Source: Roseateles_B sp041905785 (GTDB taxonomy: Bacteria; Pseudomonadota; Gammaproteobacteria; Burkholderiales; Burkholderiaceae_C). From it: 64,000 nt of DNA. The DNA is taken from the NCBI GenBank assembly GCA_041905785.1, contig JAYRKJ010000004.1, positions 211,150 to 275,149 on the forward strand, read 5' to 3'. A program made the position numbers and the translations under genes. Positions 34,180 through 43,691 of the stretch are shown here, one piece after another (position 1 is the stretch's first letter; each line of letters opens with the position of its first letter). The notes under the pieces were generated by a model. That model did not search any database and had not been told where the DNA came from. It saw nothing but the letters and a program-made list of their open reading frames with translations.

Positions 34180-35058
34180 ATGGCAGCAGAAGGACACGCG
34201 CCGACCGCGGGTGAGTACATCACTCACCATTTGCAGCACTGGCAGAAGAACTTTGCTCTGGTCGACCAGAAGCAGCAAGGCATCGTCGATTTCAGCGTCT
34301 TCAACCTGGACTCGCTGATCTACTCGGTCGTGCTGGGGTCGATCGCCCTGTTCTTCCTGTGGCGCGCCGCCCGCAAGGCCACCTCCGGCGTGCCAGGCCG
34401 CTTCCAGGCTGCCGTCGAGATGCTGGTCGAGCTCGTGGACAACCAGGCCAAGGGCGTGATCCACAACGAGAAGAGCCGCAAGCTCGTGGGCCCCGTCGCC
34501 CTGACCGTGTTCGTGTGGATCTTCTTCATGAACTTCATGGACATGCTGCCCGTGGACTGGCTGCCCAAGCTGTGGGGCAACTACGTCGAAGCCACCGGCC
34601 ATGACCCGCACCACGCCTACATGCGTGTCGTGCCCACGGCCGACCTGTCGACCACGCTGAGCATGTCCACCTTCGTGCTGATGCTCTGCCTGTTCTACAA
34701 CATCAAGATCAAGGGCCTGGGCGGCTGGGGTCACGAGCTGATCTCCGCCCCCTTCGGCGCGCACCCCGTGCTGTGGCCGTTCAACTTCGCCATGCAGATG
34801 ATCGAATTCCTCGCCAAGACCGTGTCCCACGGCATGCGACTGTTCGGCAACATGTTCGCTGGCGAGCTCGTGTTCATGCTGATCGCCCTGATGGGTGGCG
34901 GCTGGGCGCTGACGGGCACGGGCATCGGTCTGGCCATCGGCCACATCATTGCCGGCTCCGTCTGGACCCTGTTCCACATCCTCGTGATCGTGCTGCAGGC
35001 CTTCATCTTCATGATGCTGACGCTGATCTACATCGGCCAGGCCCATGACGCGCACTGA
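34180..35058 (+). CDS. atpB: F0 subunit a
   Basis: A 292-residue polytopic membrane protein forming the proton half-channels. It has five to six helices. The essential arginine lies in 'SHGMRLFGNMFAGE', and the C-terminal helix 'LQAFIFMMLTLIYIGQA' is conserved. 'FMNFMDMLPVDWLP' marks the second helix end. It follows atpI by 13 bp and precedes atpE by 78 bp, whose spacer is pyrimidine-rich. Confidence 0.97.
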   Translation: MAAEGHAPTAGEYITHHLQHWQKNFALVDQKQQGIVDFSVFNLDSLIYSVVLGSIALFFLWRAARKATSGVPGRFQAAVEMLVELVDNQAKGVIHNEKSRKLVGPVALTVFVWIFFMNFMDMLPVDWLPKLWGNYVEATGHDPHHAYMRVVPTADLSTTLSMSTFVLMLCLFYNIKIKGLGGWGHELISAPFGAHPVLWPFNFAMQMIEFLAKTVSHGMRLFGNMFAGELVFMLIALMGGGWALTGTGIGLAIGHIIAGSVWTLFHILVIVLQAFIFMMLTLIYIGQAHDAH

Positions 35059-35080
35059 TTGAAGACCTTCAGTCGGGCAC

Positions 35081-35125
35081 CTCTTTCGCTTTTCTTGTTT
35101 CTTTCCTTTCTTTTCTAACCTCTTC
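35081..35125 (+). promoter_or_regulatory. Pyrimidine-rich translation enhancer before atpE
   Basis: About 45 bases almost entirely C and T, ending shortly before CAGGAG and the atpE start at 35137. In E. coli a U-rich leader raises atpE translation so that the c subunit is made in about tenfold excess; the same role is inferred here. Confidence 0.55.
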
Positions 35126-35136
35126 AGGAGCACAAA

Positions 35137-35394
35137 ATGGAAAACATCCTCGGCCTCGTGGCACTGGCTTGCGGCATCATCGTTGGTCTGGGCGCTATCG
35201 GCGCTTCCATCGGCATCGCGCTGATGGGTGGCAAGTTCCTGGAGTCTTCCGCTCGCCAGCCCGAGCTGATGAACGAACTGCAAACCAAGATGTTCATTCT
35301 GGCCGGCCTGATCGACGCTGCCTTCCTGATCGGCGTCGCCATCGCTCTGCTGTTCGCCTTCGCCAACCCCTTCACCGCTGGCCTGGCTCACTAA
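35137..35394 (+). CDS. atpE: F0 subunit c (c-ring proteolipid)
   Basis: An 85-residue helical hairpin. The polar loop is 'ARQPEL' (residues 39-44) and the proton-carrying carboxylate is Asp60 in 'LAGLIDAAFLIG'. The Gly-rich first helix is typical of ring packing. No sodium-type Glu/Ser ligand set is evident, so it is a proton enzyme. A clear CAGGAG ribosome binding site and a pyrimidine-rich leader precede the ATG. Codon use (GCT, GGT, CGC) suggests high expression. Confidence 0.97.
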   Translation: MENILGLVALACGIIVGLGAIGASIGIALMGGKFLESSARQPELMNELQTKMFILAGLIDAAFLIGVAIALLFAFANPFTAGLAH

Positions 35395-35431
35395 GCGCCA
35401 CGTCCCCTTTCACGACTGAAAGGATCGTGCC

Positions 35432-35902
35432 GTGAATATCAACGCAAGCCTTTTCATTCAGTGGATCCCGTTCGCAGTGCTCGTGTTCGTCACGATGCGC
35501 TTCATCTGGCCGCCGATCACCAAGGCCCTGGACGAGCGTGCAGGCAAGATCCGCGAGGGTCTGGCTGCCGCCGACAAGGCCAAGGCTGAGCTGGCCACCG
35601 CCAACAAGGCGGCAGATGAACAACGGGCCATTGCGCGCAACGAGACCACCAAGCTGCTGGCTGACGCTGAAAAGCGCGCCGCTGCCATCGTGGACGAGGC
35701 CAAGAAGCGTGCTGAAGAAGAAGGCGCCAAGATCGTGGCCGCTGCCAAGGCTGATGCCGAGCAGCAGGCCACCCGTGCCCGCGAGGCCCTGCGCGAGCAG
35801 GTTGCCGTGCTGGCCGTGAAGGGCGCCGAGCAAATTCTGCAGCGCGAGGTCAATGCCAGCGTGCACGCCGAATTGCTGGGCCGTCTGAAGACGGAGCTGT
35901 AA
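35432..35902 (+). CDS. atpF: F0 subunit b (stator)
   Basis: A 156-residue stator subunit. One N-terminal membrane helix (about 5-25) is followed by a long, highly charged, alanine-rich coiled coil ('EKRAAAIVDEAKKRAEEEGAKI'). The start is GTG at 35432 with AAGGA nine bases upstream. It is followed by atpH after only 2 bases, so translation is coupled. Confidence 0.96.
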   Translation: MNINASLFIQWIPFAVLVFVTMRFIWPPITKALDERAGKIREGLAAADKAKAELATANKAADEQRAIARNETTKLLADAEKRAAAIVDEAKKRAEEEGAKIVAAAKADAEQQATRAREALREQVAVLAVKGAEQILQREVNASVHAELLGRLKTEL

Positions 35903-35904
35903 TC

Positions 35905-36438
35905 ATGGCTGAGCTCGCCACCATTGCACGCCCCTACGCCGAGGCGCTCTATCAGGTCGCGAAGAAGCACGATGTGAAGGCCTGGGGTCAGCAGCTTGAT
36001 GCGCTGGCCCTGGTCGCACAGGATGCCGACCTGCGCTCGTTTGCCGACAACCCCAAGGTCACCGCGGAGCAGGTGTTTGCCGTCATGACGGCCGCTGCCA
36101 AGCAGACCCTGGCACCGGAGCTGCAGAACTTCCTGCGCACGGTGATCGACAACGGCCGTCTCGCGGCCCTGCCGGCGGTCGTGGGCCAGTTCCACGTGCT
36201 CGCCAATGCAGCCGCCGGCGTTGCCGATGCGCAGATCTTCAGTGCCTATCCGATCGAGCCGGCCCAGTTGGCGGACGTGGTCGCGACGCTGGAAAAGCGC
36301 TTCGGTCGCAAGCTCGAAGCCCATGTTCAGCTGGAGCCCGCACTCATCGGCGGTATCCGGGTGGTGGTCGGTGACGAGGTGCTCGACACCTCCGTCAAGG
36401 CCCGCCTGGACCGCATGAAAGTGGCGCTCACCGCTTAA
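35905..36438 (+). CDS. atpH: F1 subunit delta
   Basis: A 177-residue delta subunit linking the b-dimer stator to the top of F1. It begins 'ATIARPYAEALYQVAKKH', the standard N-terminal helix, and ends in 'GGIRVVVGDEVLDTSVKARLDRMK'. It starts 2 bases after atpF. Confidence 0.95.
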   Translation: MAELATIARPYAEALYQVAKKHDVKAWGQQLDALALVAQDADLRSFADNPKVTAEQVFAVMTAAAKQTLAPELQNFLRTVIDNGRLAALPAVVGQFHVLANAAAGVADAQIFSAYPIEPAQLADVVATLEKRFGRKLEAHVQLEPALIGGIRVVVGDEVLDTSVKARLDRMKVALTA

Positions 36439-36523
36439 GCACCAGCGCGAAGACACCTTATCCGATTCATCCCTGTGTCACCCGCGCTCTGGCAACAGAC
36501 GCCCGACCAGATGGGAGCAAGCA

Positions 36524-38077
<1,554 letters not shown>

Positions 38078-38087
38078 GCAACCATGA

Positions 38088-38115
38088 CCGGGTGCAAACC
38101 TCGGTGAGCACCCGG
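38088..38115 (+). other. Hairpin in the atpA-atpG spacer
   Basis: CCGGGTGC (38088-38095) pairs perfectly with GCACCCGG (38108-38115) around 12 bases, ending 17 bp before the atpG start. It is probably an mRNA processing or stability element setting the alpha-to-gamma ratio. Confidence 0.5.
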
Positions 38116-38132
38116 CCCTAACAGGAGAAATC

Positions 38133-39005
38133 ATGGCAGCAGGCAAGGAAATTCGCGGCAAGATCAAGTCGGTCGAGAACACCAAGAAGATCACCAAGGC
38201 CATGGAAATGGTCGCGGCATCCAAGATGCGCAAGGCGCAGGACCGGATGCGTGCGGCCCGTCCCTACAGCGACAAGATCGGCAACATCGCTGCCAATCTG
38301 TCCAAGGCCAACCCCGAGTACCAGCACGCCTTCATGGTCAAGAATGACCAGGCGAAGTCGGCCGGTTTCGTGGTGGTCACGACGGACAAGGGTCTGTGCG
38401 GCGGCTTGAACACCAATCTGTTGCGCGCGGTCACCACCAAGCTCAAGGACCTGGAGTCCGCCGGTCAGAAGGCTGAGGTCGTTGCCATCGGCAACAAGGG
38501 CCTGGGCTTCATGAACCGCATCGGCGCCAAGGTCGTGGCCCACGCCACGCAGCTGGGCGACCAGCCGCACATCGAGAAGCTGATTGGCCCCGTCAAGGTG
38601 CTGCTGGACAAGTACGCCGCTGGCGAGCTGTCCGCCGTCTATCTGTGCTTCACCCGCTTCATCAACACGATGAAGCAGGAGCCCGTGGTGCAGCAGCTGC
38701 TGCCCCTGTCGGCTGACGACATGCAGACGGACAAGGCCTCGCACAGCTGGGACTACCTCTACGAGCCCGACGCCGCGACCGTCATCGACGAGCTGCTGGT
38801 GCGCTACACCGAGGCCCTGGTCTACCAGGCCGTCGCCGAGAACATGGCGTCCGAGCAATCGGCGCGCATGGTGGCCATGAAGGCCGCCACTGACAACGCA
38901 GGCACCCTGATCGGTGAGCTGAAGCTGGTCTACAACAAGACCCGCCAGGCCGCGATCACGAAGGAGCTGAGCGAGATCGTCAGCGGCGCCGCCGCCGTGG
39001 GCTGA
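38133..39005 (+). CDS. atpG: F1 subunit gamma
   Basis: A 290-residue rotor shaft subunit. The N-terminal 'GKEIRGKIKSVENTKKITKAMEMVAASKM' helix (cited by position) and the C-terminal 'LIGELKLVYNKTRQAAITKELSEIVSGA' helix form the coiled-coil axle. 'TDKGLCGGLN' is conserved in the globular part. AGGAG precedes the ATG. Confidence 0.97.
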   Translation: MAAGKEIRGKIKSVENTKKITKAMEMVAASKMRKAQDRMRAARPYSDKIGNIAANLSKANPEYQHAFMVKNDQAKSAGFVVVTTDKGLCGGLNTNLLRAVTTKLKDLESAGQKAEVVAIGNKGLGFMNRIGAKVVAHATQLGDQPHIEKLIGPVKVLLDKYAAGELSAVYLCFTRFINTMKQEPVVQQLLPLSADDMQTDKASHSWDYLYEPDAATVIDELLVRYTEALVYQAVAENMASEQSARMVAMKAATDNAGTLIGELKLVYNKTRQAAITKELSEIVSGAAAVG

Positions 39006-39053
39006 TCGCAGCAGACGCAGCAGCAAAAGTTTTGGAATTGAAGGAACGAAAAA

Positions 39054-40466
39054 ATGGCTAACACTCAATCAGTGGGCAAGATCGTTCAGTGCATCGGCGC
39101 CGTGGTGGACGTGGAATTCCCGCGTGACCAGATGCCCAAGGTGTACGACGCCTTGAAGATGGAAGGTTCCGCCCTGACGCTGGAAGTTCAGCAGCAGCTG
39201 GGCGACGGCGTGGTGCGTACCATCGCCCTGGGTTCGTCCGACGGCCTGCGCCGCGGCACCGAGGTCTACAACACCGGCGACACCATCAAGGTGCCGGTGG
39301 GCAAGGCCACCCTGGGTCGCATCATGGACGTGCTGGGCAACCCCATCGACGAGCGTGGCGAAGTGTCCTCGGAGCTGACCGCTTCGATCCACCGTGCCGC
39401 TCCCTCGTACGACGAGCTGAGCCCCTCGCAGGACCTGCTGGAAACCGGCATCAAGGTGATCGACCTGATCTGCCCGTTCGCCAAGGGCGGCAAGGTGGGT
39501 CTGTTCGGTGGCGCCGGCGTGGGCAAGACCGTGAACATGATGGAACTCATCAACAACATCGCCAAGGCTCACTCGGGTCTGTCGGTGTTCGCTGGTGTGG
39601 GCGAGCGTACCCGTGAGGGCAACGACTTCTATCACGAGATGGCCGATTCCGGCGTCGTGAACCTGGAGAACCTGGGCGAGTCCAAGGTGTCCATGGTCTA
39701 CGGCCAGATGAACGAGCCCCCGGGCAACCGTCTGCGCGTGGCCCTGACCGGCCTGACCATCGCTGAGTCCTTCCGTGACGAAGGCCGTGACGTGCTGTTC
39801 TTCGTGGACAACATCTACCGCTACACCCTGGCCGGTACCGAAGTGTCCGCACTGCTGGGCCGCATGCCTTCCGCCGTGGGCTACCAGCCGACGCTGGCCG
39901 AGGAAATGGGCCGTCTGCAAGAGCGCATCACCTCGACCAAGGTCGGTTCGATCACCTCCATCCAGGCCGTGTACGTGCCTGCCGATGACTTGACCGACCC
40001 GTCTCCCGCCACGACCTTCGCCCACTTGGACGCCACCGTCGTGCTGTCGCGTGACATCGCCGCCCTGGGTATCTACCCCGCCGTGGATCCGCTGGATTCC
40101 ACCTCGCGCCAGGTGGACCCGAACGTGGTCGGCGAAGAGCACTACACGACCACCCGCGCCGTCCAGCAAGTGCTGCAGCGCTACAAGGAACTACGCGACA
40201 TCATCGCGATTCTGGGCATGGACGAGCTGTCCCCCGAAGACAAGCTGGCCGTGGCCCGCGCTCGCAAGATCCAGCGTTTCCTGTCGCAGCCCTTCCACGT
40301 GGCCGAAGTGTTCACCGGCTCGCCCGGCAAGTACGTGCCCCTGAAGGAAACCATCCGCGGCTTCAAGATGATCGTCAACGGCGAGTGCGATCACCTGCCG
40401 GAGCAGGCGTTCTACATGGTCGGCACCATCGACGAAGCCTTCGAAAAAGCGAAGAAGCTGCAGTAA
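39054..40466 (+). CDS. atpD: F1 subunit beta (catalytic)
   Basis: A 470-residue catalytic subunit. The P-loop GGAGVGKT occupies 152-159, the catalytic glutamate lies in 'GVGERTREGND', and 'ALTGLTIAE' and 'PAVDPLDSTSR' are family signatures. GAAGGAAC precedes the ATG. It uses the same biased codon set as atpA and atpE. Confidence 0.98.
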   Translation: MANTQSVGKIVQCIGAVVDVEFPRDQMPKVYDALKMEGSALTLEVQQQLGDGVVRTIALGSSDGLRRGTEVYNTGDTIKVPVGKATLGRIMDVLGNPIDERGEVSSELTASIHRAAPSYDELSPSQDLLETGIKVIDLICPFAKGGKVGLFGGAGVGKTVNMMELINNIAKAHSGLSVFAGVGERTREGNDFYHEMADSGVVNLENLGESKVSMVYGQMNEPPGNRLRVALTGLTIAESFRDEGRDVLFFVDNIYRYTLAGTEVSALLGRMPSAVGYQPTLAEEMGRLQERITSTKVGSITSIQAVYVPADDLTDPSPATTFAHLDATVVLSRDIAALGIYPAVDPLDSTSRQVDPNVVGEEHYTTTRAVQQVLQRYKELRDIIAILGMDELSPEDKLAVARARKIQRFLSQPFHVAEVFTGSPGKYVPLKETIRGFKMIVNGECDHLPEQAFYMVGTIDEAFEKAKKLQ

Positions 40467-40481
40467 GCGGCGCATTCGGGC

Positions 40482-40544
40482 CTCAGGCGTCGTTGCCGTG
40501 CTCGCCGGACAGGAAGTCCGGCTGTGCGCGGCGCCTAGCCTGAG
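40482..40544 (+). other. Nested inverted repeats in the atpD-atpC spacer
   Basis: CTCAGGC (40482-40488) and GCCTGAG (40538-40544) enclose a tight hairpin, GCCGGAC-5-GTCCGGC (40504-40522). The 173-bp spacer is unusually long for this operon and holds no gene. It may reduce atpC expression or protect the upstream mRNA. Confidence 0.5.
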
Positions 40545-40639
40545 ACCCGACTGCTTGCTTCCTGCACCTTCTTCCTCGCTTGGGGCGAGGGTTGGGAAGC
40601 AGACGACTTACTTCAACTTCAACGCTAGAAAGATTGAAC

Positions 40640-41056
40640 ATGGCAACCATTCATGTTGACGTGGTGTCCGCCGAGGAGAGCATCTTCTCGGGCGAGGCCA
40701 AGTTCGTCGCGTTGCCGGGTGAGGGTGGCGAGCTGGGCATCCTGCCGCAGCACACGCCGCTGATCACCCGCATCAAGCCGGGCGCGGTGCGCATCGAGCG
40801 CGCCGACAACGGCCAGGAAGAGTTCGTGTTCGTGGCCGGCGGCATTCTGGAAGTGCAGCCGGACTGCGTGACCGTGCTGGCCGACACCGCCATCCGCGGC
40901 AAGGACCTGGACGAGGCCAAGGCCCTGGAGGCCAAGAAGCTGGCCGAGGAAGCGATGAAGAACGCCAAGAGCGACATCGATTTCGCCAAGGCCCAAGGCG
41001 AGTTCGCCGTCATGGCCGCACAGATCGCCGCCCTGCGCAAGTTCCGCAAGAAGTGA
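40640..41056 (+). CDS. atpC: F1 subunit epsilon
   Basis: A 138-residue epsilon subunit. The N-terminal beta barrel ('GEGGELGILPQHTPLITRIKPG') and the C-terminal helical hairpin are intact. It is the last gene of the operon. The ATG at 40640 is used because the barrel begins at once ('ATIHVDVVSAEESIF'); an upstream in-frame start would add 20 non-conserved residues. Confidence 0.96.
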   Translation: MATIHVDVVSAEESIFSGEAKFVALPGEGGELGILPQHTPLITRIKPGAVRIERADNGQEEFVFVAGGILEVQPDCVTVLADTAIRGKDLDEAKALEAKKLAEEAMKNAKSDIDFAKAQGEFAVMAAQIAALRKFRKK

Positions 41057-41109
41057 GGCCTGTCGCCTTCAGCCAGCCCGCGGGCCGCTGAGCGATGGCC
41101 AATACCTGG

Positions 41110-41150
41110 CGCCCGCCGACGCAAGTCCGGCGGGCGTTGTCTTTTCCCTT
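41110..41150 (+). terminator. Rho-independent terminator of the atp operon
   Basis: CGCCCGCCG (41110-41118) pairs with CGGCGGGCG (41128-41136), followed by TTGTCTTTTCCCTT. It begins 54 bp after the atpC stop and ends 25 bp before the mutarotase gene. Confidence 0.8.
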
Positions 41151-41174
41151 TCCTGATTTCTGTCGGTTTCAGCC

Positions 41175-42044
41175 ATGCCCACGCCCATCGCCCTGACCCG
41201 CCACCACGGCCTCGAAGCCCTGGAACTTGTCGCGCCCGATGGGGCACGCGCCGTGCTGCTGCTGCATGGCGCGCACCTGACCTCCTGGGTGCCAGCAGGC
41301 GGCGAGGAACAGCTCTACCTCTCGCCGCGCAGCGCCTTCGCCACGGGCCAGGCCATCCGCGGCGGCGTGCCGCTGATCTTTCCGCAGTTCAGCGCGCGCG
41401 GCCCGCTGACGCGGCATGGCTTTGCGCGCACCAAGCCCTGGCAGCTGCTGCAGGCCGAGCAGGGTGAGGACGACGCCCTGGCCGTCCTGCAACTGCGCGA
41501 CGATGCCGCCACGCGCATGGTCTGGCCGCATGCCTTCTCGGCCGAGCTCTCCGTGCGCGTCAGCGGCCAGAGCCTGGACATCGAGCTGGCCGTGGAAAAC
41601 ACCGGCGACAGCGCCTTCGACTTCACCGCCGCCCTGCACACCTATCTGCGCACCGGCGCGCTGGATGCCACCAGCCTGCGCGGTCTGGCCGGCCTGCATT
41701 ACTGGGACCAGGTGCAAGGCCGCGAGCAGCTGCAGCGCAGCGACCTCGTCCTGCCAGGCAGCCCCGGCTGTGAGGACCTGGATCGCATCTATTACCAGCT
41801 GAAGACCCCTTTGCAGATGACCGACGAGTCCGGCGCTCAGCGCCGCGCCCTGGACATCCTGCAGCAGGGCTTCGAAGACACCGTGGTGTGGAACCCTGGT
41901 GCCGCCAAGTGTGCGCAACTGGCCGACATGCCGGCCGAGGGCTACCAGCAGTTCCTGTGCGTGGAGGCGGCGGCCATCGAGCGCCCGGTGGTCCTACAGC
42001 CCGGTGAGGTGTGGAGCGGTCTGCAGAGCCTGCGGCTGGCCTGA
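41175..42044 (+). CDS. D-hexose-6-phosphate mutarotase (YeaD-like)
   Basis: A 289-residue aldose-1-epimerase-fold protein. 'LLLHGAHLTSWVPAGGEEQLYLSP' and 'IRGGVPLIFPQF' are YeaD/glucose-6-phosphate 1-epimerase signatures. 'HGFARTKPW' holds one catalytic His and 'ALHTYLRTG' the other, and the catalytic Glu lies in 'FLCVEAAAI'. It interconverts alpha and beta anomers of glucose-6-phosphate. It stands just after the atp terminator and before hemE, probably as its own unit. Confidence 0.92.
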   Translation: MPTPIALTRHHGLEALELVAPDGARAVLLLHGAHLTSWVPAGGEEQLYLSPRSAFATGQAIRGGVPLIFPQFSARGPLTRHGFARTKPWQLLQAEQGEDDALAVLQLRDDAATRMVWPHAFSAELSVRVSGQSLDIELAVENTGDSAFDFTAALHTYLRTGALDATSLRGLAGLHYWDQVQGREQLQRSDLVLPGSPGCEDLDRIYYQLKTPLQMTDESGAQRRALDILQQGFEDTVVWNPGAAKCAQLADMPAEGYQQFLCVEAAAIERPVVLQPGEVWSGLQSLRLA

Positions 42045-42103
42045 GCCTGTTGCCGGGGCCATTCTTCTTGATCCAGCCCCGGCATGACCTGGCTCAAGCC
42101 GCC

Positions 42104-42109
42104 GATAAT
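42104..42109 (+). promoter_or_regulatory. -10 box for leaderless hemE
   Basis: GATAAT ends 8 bases before the ATG at 42118. No Shine-Dalgarno sequence is present. Confidence 0.45.
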
Positions 42110-42117
42110 GCCGGCCC

Positions 42118-43206
42118 ATGAGCGCCCCCCTGCAAAACGACACCTTTCTGCGCGCCTGCCTGCGCCAGCCCACCGACTACACCCCCGTCTGGCTGATGCG
42201 CCAGGCTGGCCGCTACCTGCCCGAGTACCGCGACACGCGGGCGCAGGCCGGCAGCTTCATGGGCCTGGCCACCAACACCGACTACGCCACCGAGGTGACG
42301 CTGCAGCCGCTCGAGCGCTATCCGCTGGACGCGGCCATCCTCTTCAGCGACATCCTCACCGTGCCCGACGCCATGGGCCTGGGTCTGTCCTTCCAGCAGG
42401 GCGAGGGTCCCAAGTTCGCCAAGGTCGTGCGTGACGAGGCCGCGGTGGCCGAACTGGCCGTGCCGGACATGGCCAAGCTGCGCTATGTCTTCGATGCCGT
42501 CAGCTCGATCCGCCGGGCGCTGAACGGCCGCGTGCCCCTGATCGGCTTCTCGGGCAGCCCCTGGACCCTGGCTTGCTACATGGTCGAGGGCGGCGGTTCG
42601 GACGACTATCGCCAGGTCAAGGCCCTGATGTACAGCCGCCCCGACCTGATGCACCGCATCCTGCAGATCAACGCCGACGCGGTGGCGCTGTACCTCAACA
42701 CCCAGATCGAAGCCGGTGCTCAGGCGGTGATGGTCTTTGACTCCTGGGGCGGCGTGCTGGCGGACGGCATGTTCCAGGAATTCAGCCTGGCCTACTCGCG
42801 CCGCGTGCTGGCGCAGCTGAAGAGCGAGCATGAGGGTCAGCGCATCCCGCGCATCCTCTTCACCAAGGGTGGGGCGCTGTGGCTGGACGAGATCGCCGCA
42901 GCCGGTGCGGACGTCGTCGGCCTGGACTGGACGGCCAATCTGGGCAAGGCCCGGGCCCAAGTGCAGGACCGTGTGGCCCTGCAAGGCAATCTGGACCCCA
43001 ATGTCCTGTTCGCGCCGCCCGAGGCCATCCGCGCCCAGGTTCGCGCCGTGCTGGACAGCTTCGGCCGGCCGCAGCGTGCCGACGGCGGCTGGGGTGGCCA
43101 TGTCTTCAACCTGGGTCACGGCATCAGCCAGTTCACGCCGCCGGAGCATGTGCTGCACCTGGTCGATGAGGTGCACCAGCATTCACGGCGCTTGCGCCAG
43201 CCCTGA
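42118..43206 (+). CDS. hemE: Uroporphyrinogen decarboxylase
   Basis: A 362-residue enzyme that removes four carboxylates from uroporphyrinogen III to give coproporphyrinogen III in haem synthesis. The N-terminal signature 'PVWLMRQAGRYLPEYR' with its substrate-binding Arg residues is intact. The catalytic Asp lies in 'ILFSDILTVPDAMGLG', and 'GFSGSPWTLACYMVEGGGS' and 'NLGHGI' complete the site. Length equals the family norm. It lies between the mutarotase gene and a 485-bp spacer before priA. Confidence 0.97.
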   Translation: MSAPLQNDTFLRACLRQPTDYTPVWLMRQAGRYLPEYRDTRAQAGSFMGLATNTDYATEVTLQPLERYPLDAAILFSDILTVPDAMGLGLSFQQGEGPKFAKVVRDEAAVAELAVPDMAKLRYVFDAVSSIRRALNGRVPLIGFSGSPWTLACYMVEGGGSDDYRQVKALMYSRPDLMHRILQINADAVALYLNTQIEAGAQAVMVFDSWGGVLADGMFQEFSLAYSRRVLAQLKSEHEGQRIPRILFTKGGALWLDEIAAAGADVVGLDWTANLGKARAQVQDRVALQGNLDPNVLFAPPEAIRAQVRAVLDSFGRPQRADGGWGGHVFNLGHGISQFTPPEHVLHLVDEVHQHSRRLRQP

Positions 43207-43347
43207 GCGGGGCCGGGCTGCTCGCGAGCTGCATGCGCGTGCCCGTGACGAAGCCTGGCATGCGCCGGGCATGCCGCCAGCAAGGGCCGAGAAATGATCG
43301 TGGCTCGGCATGGAAAGCGCTGTGAACTCTGCACAGTGAGCAGACAC

Positions 43348-43356
43348 TTATCCCCA
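43348..43356 (+). promoter_or_regulatory. DnaA-box-like sequence 1
   Basis: TTATCCCCA differs from the DnaA consensus TTATCCACA at one position. Same orientation as the perfect copy at 43537. Confidence 0.35.
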
Positions 43357-43536
43357 AAAAGAGGGCGAGCGTTTCAGCTTGTGGCACTTGCTGCAGCGCA
43401 TCTGGGGGTTTCCACGATGGTCGGCTAAGTGATTGATTTGCAAAGGATCGTGCAGTTCGTCAATCGAATCGGGGCGCAGCGCCTTCGGGGCGGAGCGGCG
43501 GCACTTCTCTCGCTTGCTCCGCTTTTTTGCACAAAG
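43348..43536 (-). other. Stop-to-stop minus-strand frame with cysteine motif, no usual start
   Basis: Sixty-two sense codons lie between a stop at 43537-43539 and one at 43348-43350. The translation is basic and non-repetitive, with 'KKRSKREKCRRS' early and 'MRCSKCHKLKRSPSFW' at the end, the latter a CxxCH-type cysteine pair. The only standard starts inside are TTG (codon 33) and ATG (codon 47). It could be a decayed gene, the end of a gene with a missing 5' part, or chance coding-likeness in a conserved DNA element. Confidence 0.3.
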
Positions 43537-43545
43537 TTATCCACA
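43537..43545 (+). promoter_or_regulatory. DnaA-box-like sequence 2 (perfect consensus)
   Basis: TTATCCACA, the strongest DnaA-binding 9-mer, in the spacer upstream of priA. Single perfect boxes can occur by chance, and no AT-rich unwinding element is evident, so an origin is not claimed. Confidence 0.45.
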
Positions 43546-43691
43546 GCCCTTGAGGCGCACACCGCAAGACCCGGGACGAATCAAGCAGTTAGCGGAGATT
43601 TCTAGGCAGGACATGCAGAAACGATGGCAAGTGAACCCTGACGTACCGGAGGTTTTCCAAGGTCCGGGACTGCCGTTGGCTCTGCGATGGG

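Larger units (their letters stand above)
43207..43691. other. 485-bp spacer between hemE and priA
   Basis: No convincing gene is seen on the plus strand. The region is less GC-rich than its surroundings. It contains two DnaA-box-like sequences and, exactly between them on the minus strand, an open frame with coding-like content but no usual start codon. An open plus-strand frame from 43433 looks non-coding. Confidence 0.6.

Noticed and set aside
43348..43545. Chromosomal replication origin
   Set aside because: Only two DnaA-like boxes, no cluster, no AT-rich unwinding region and no dnaA/dnaN nearby.
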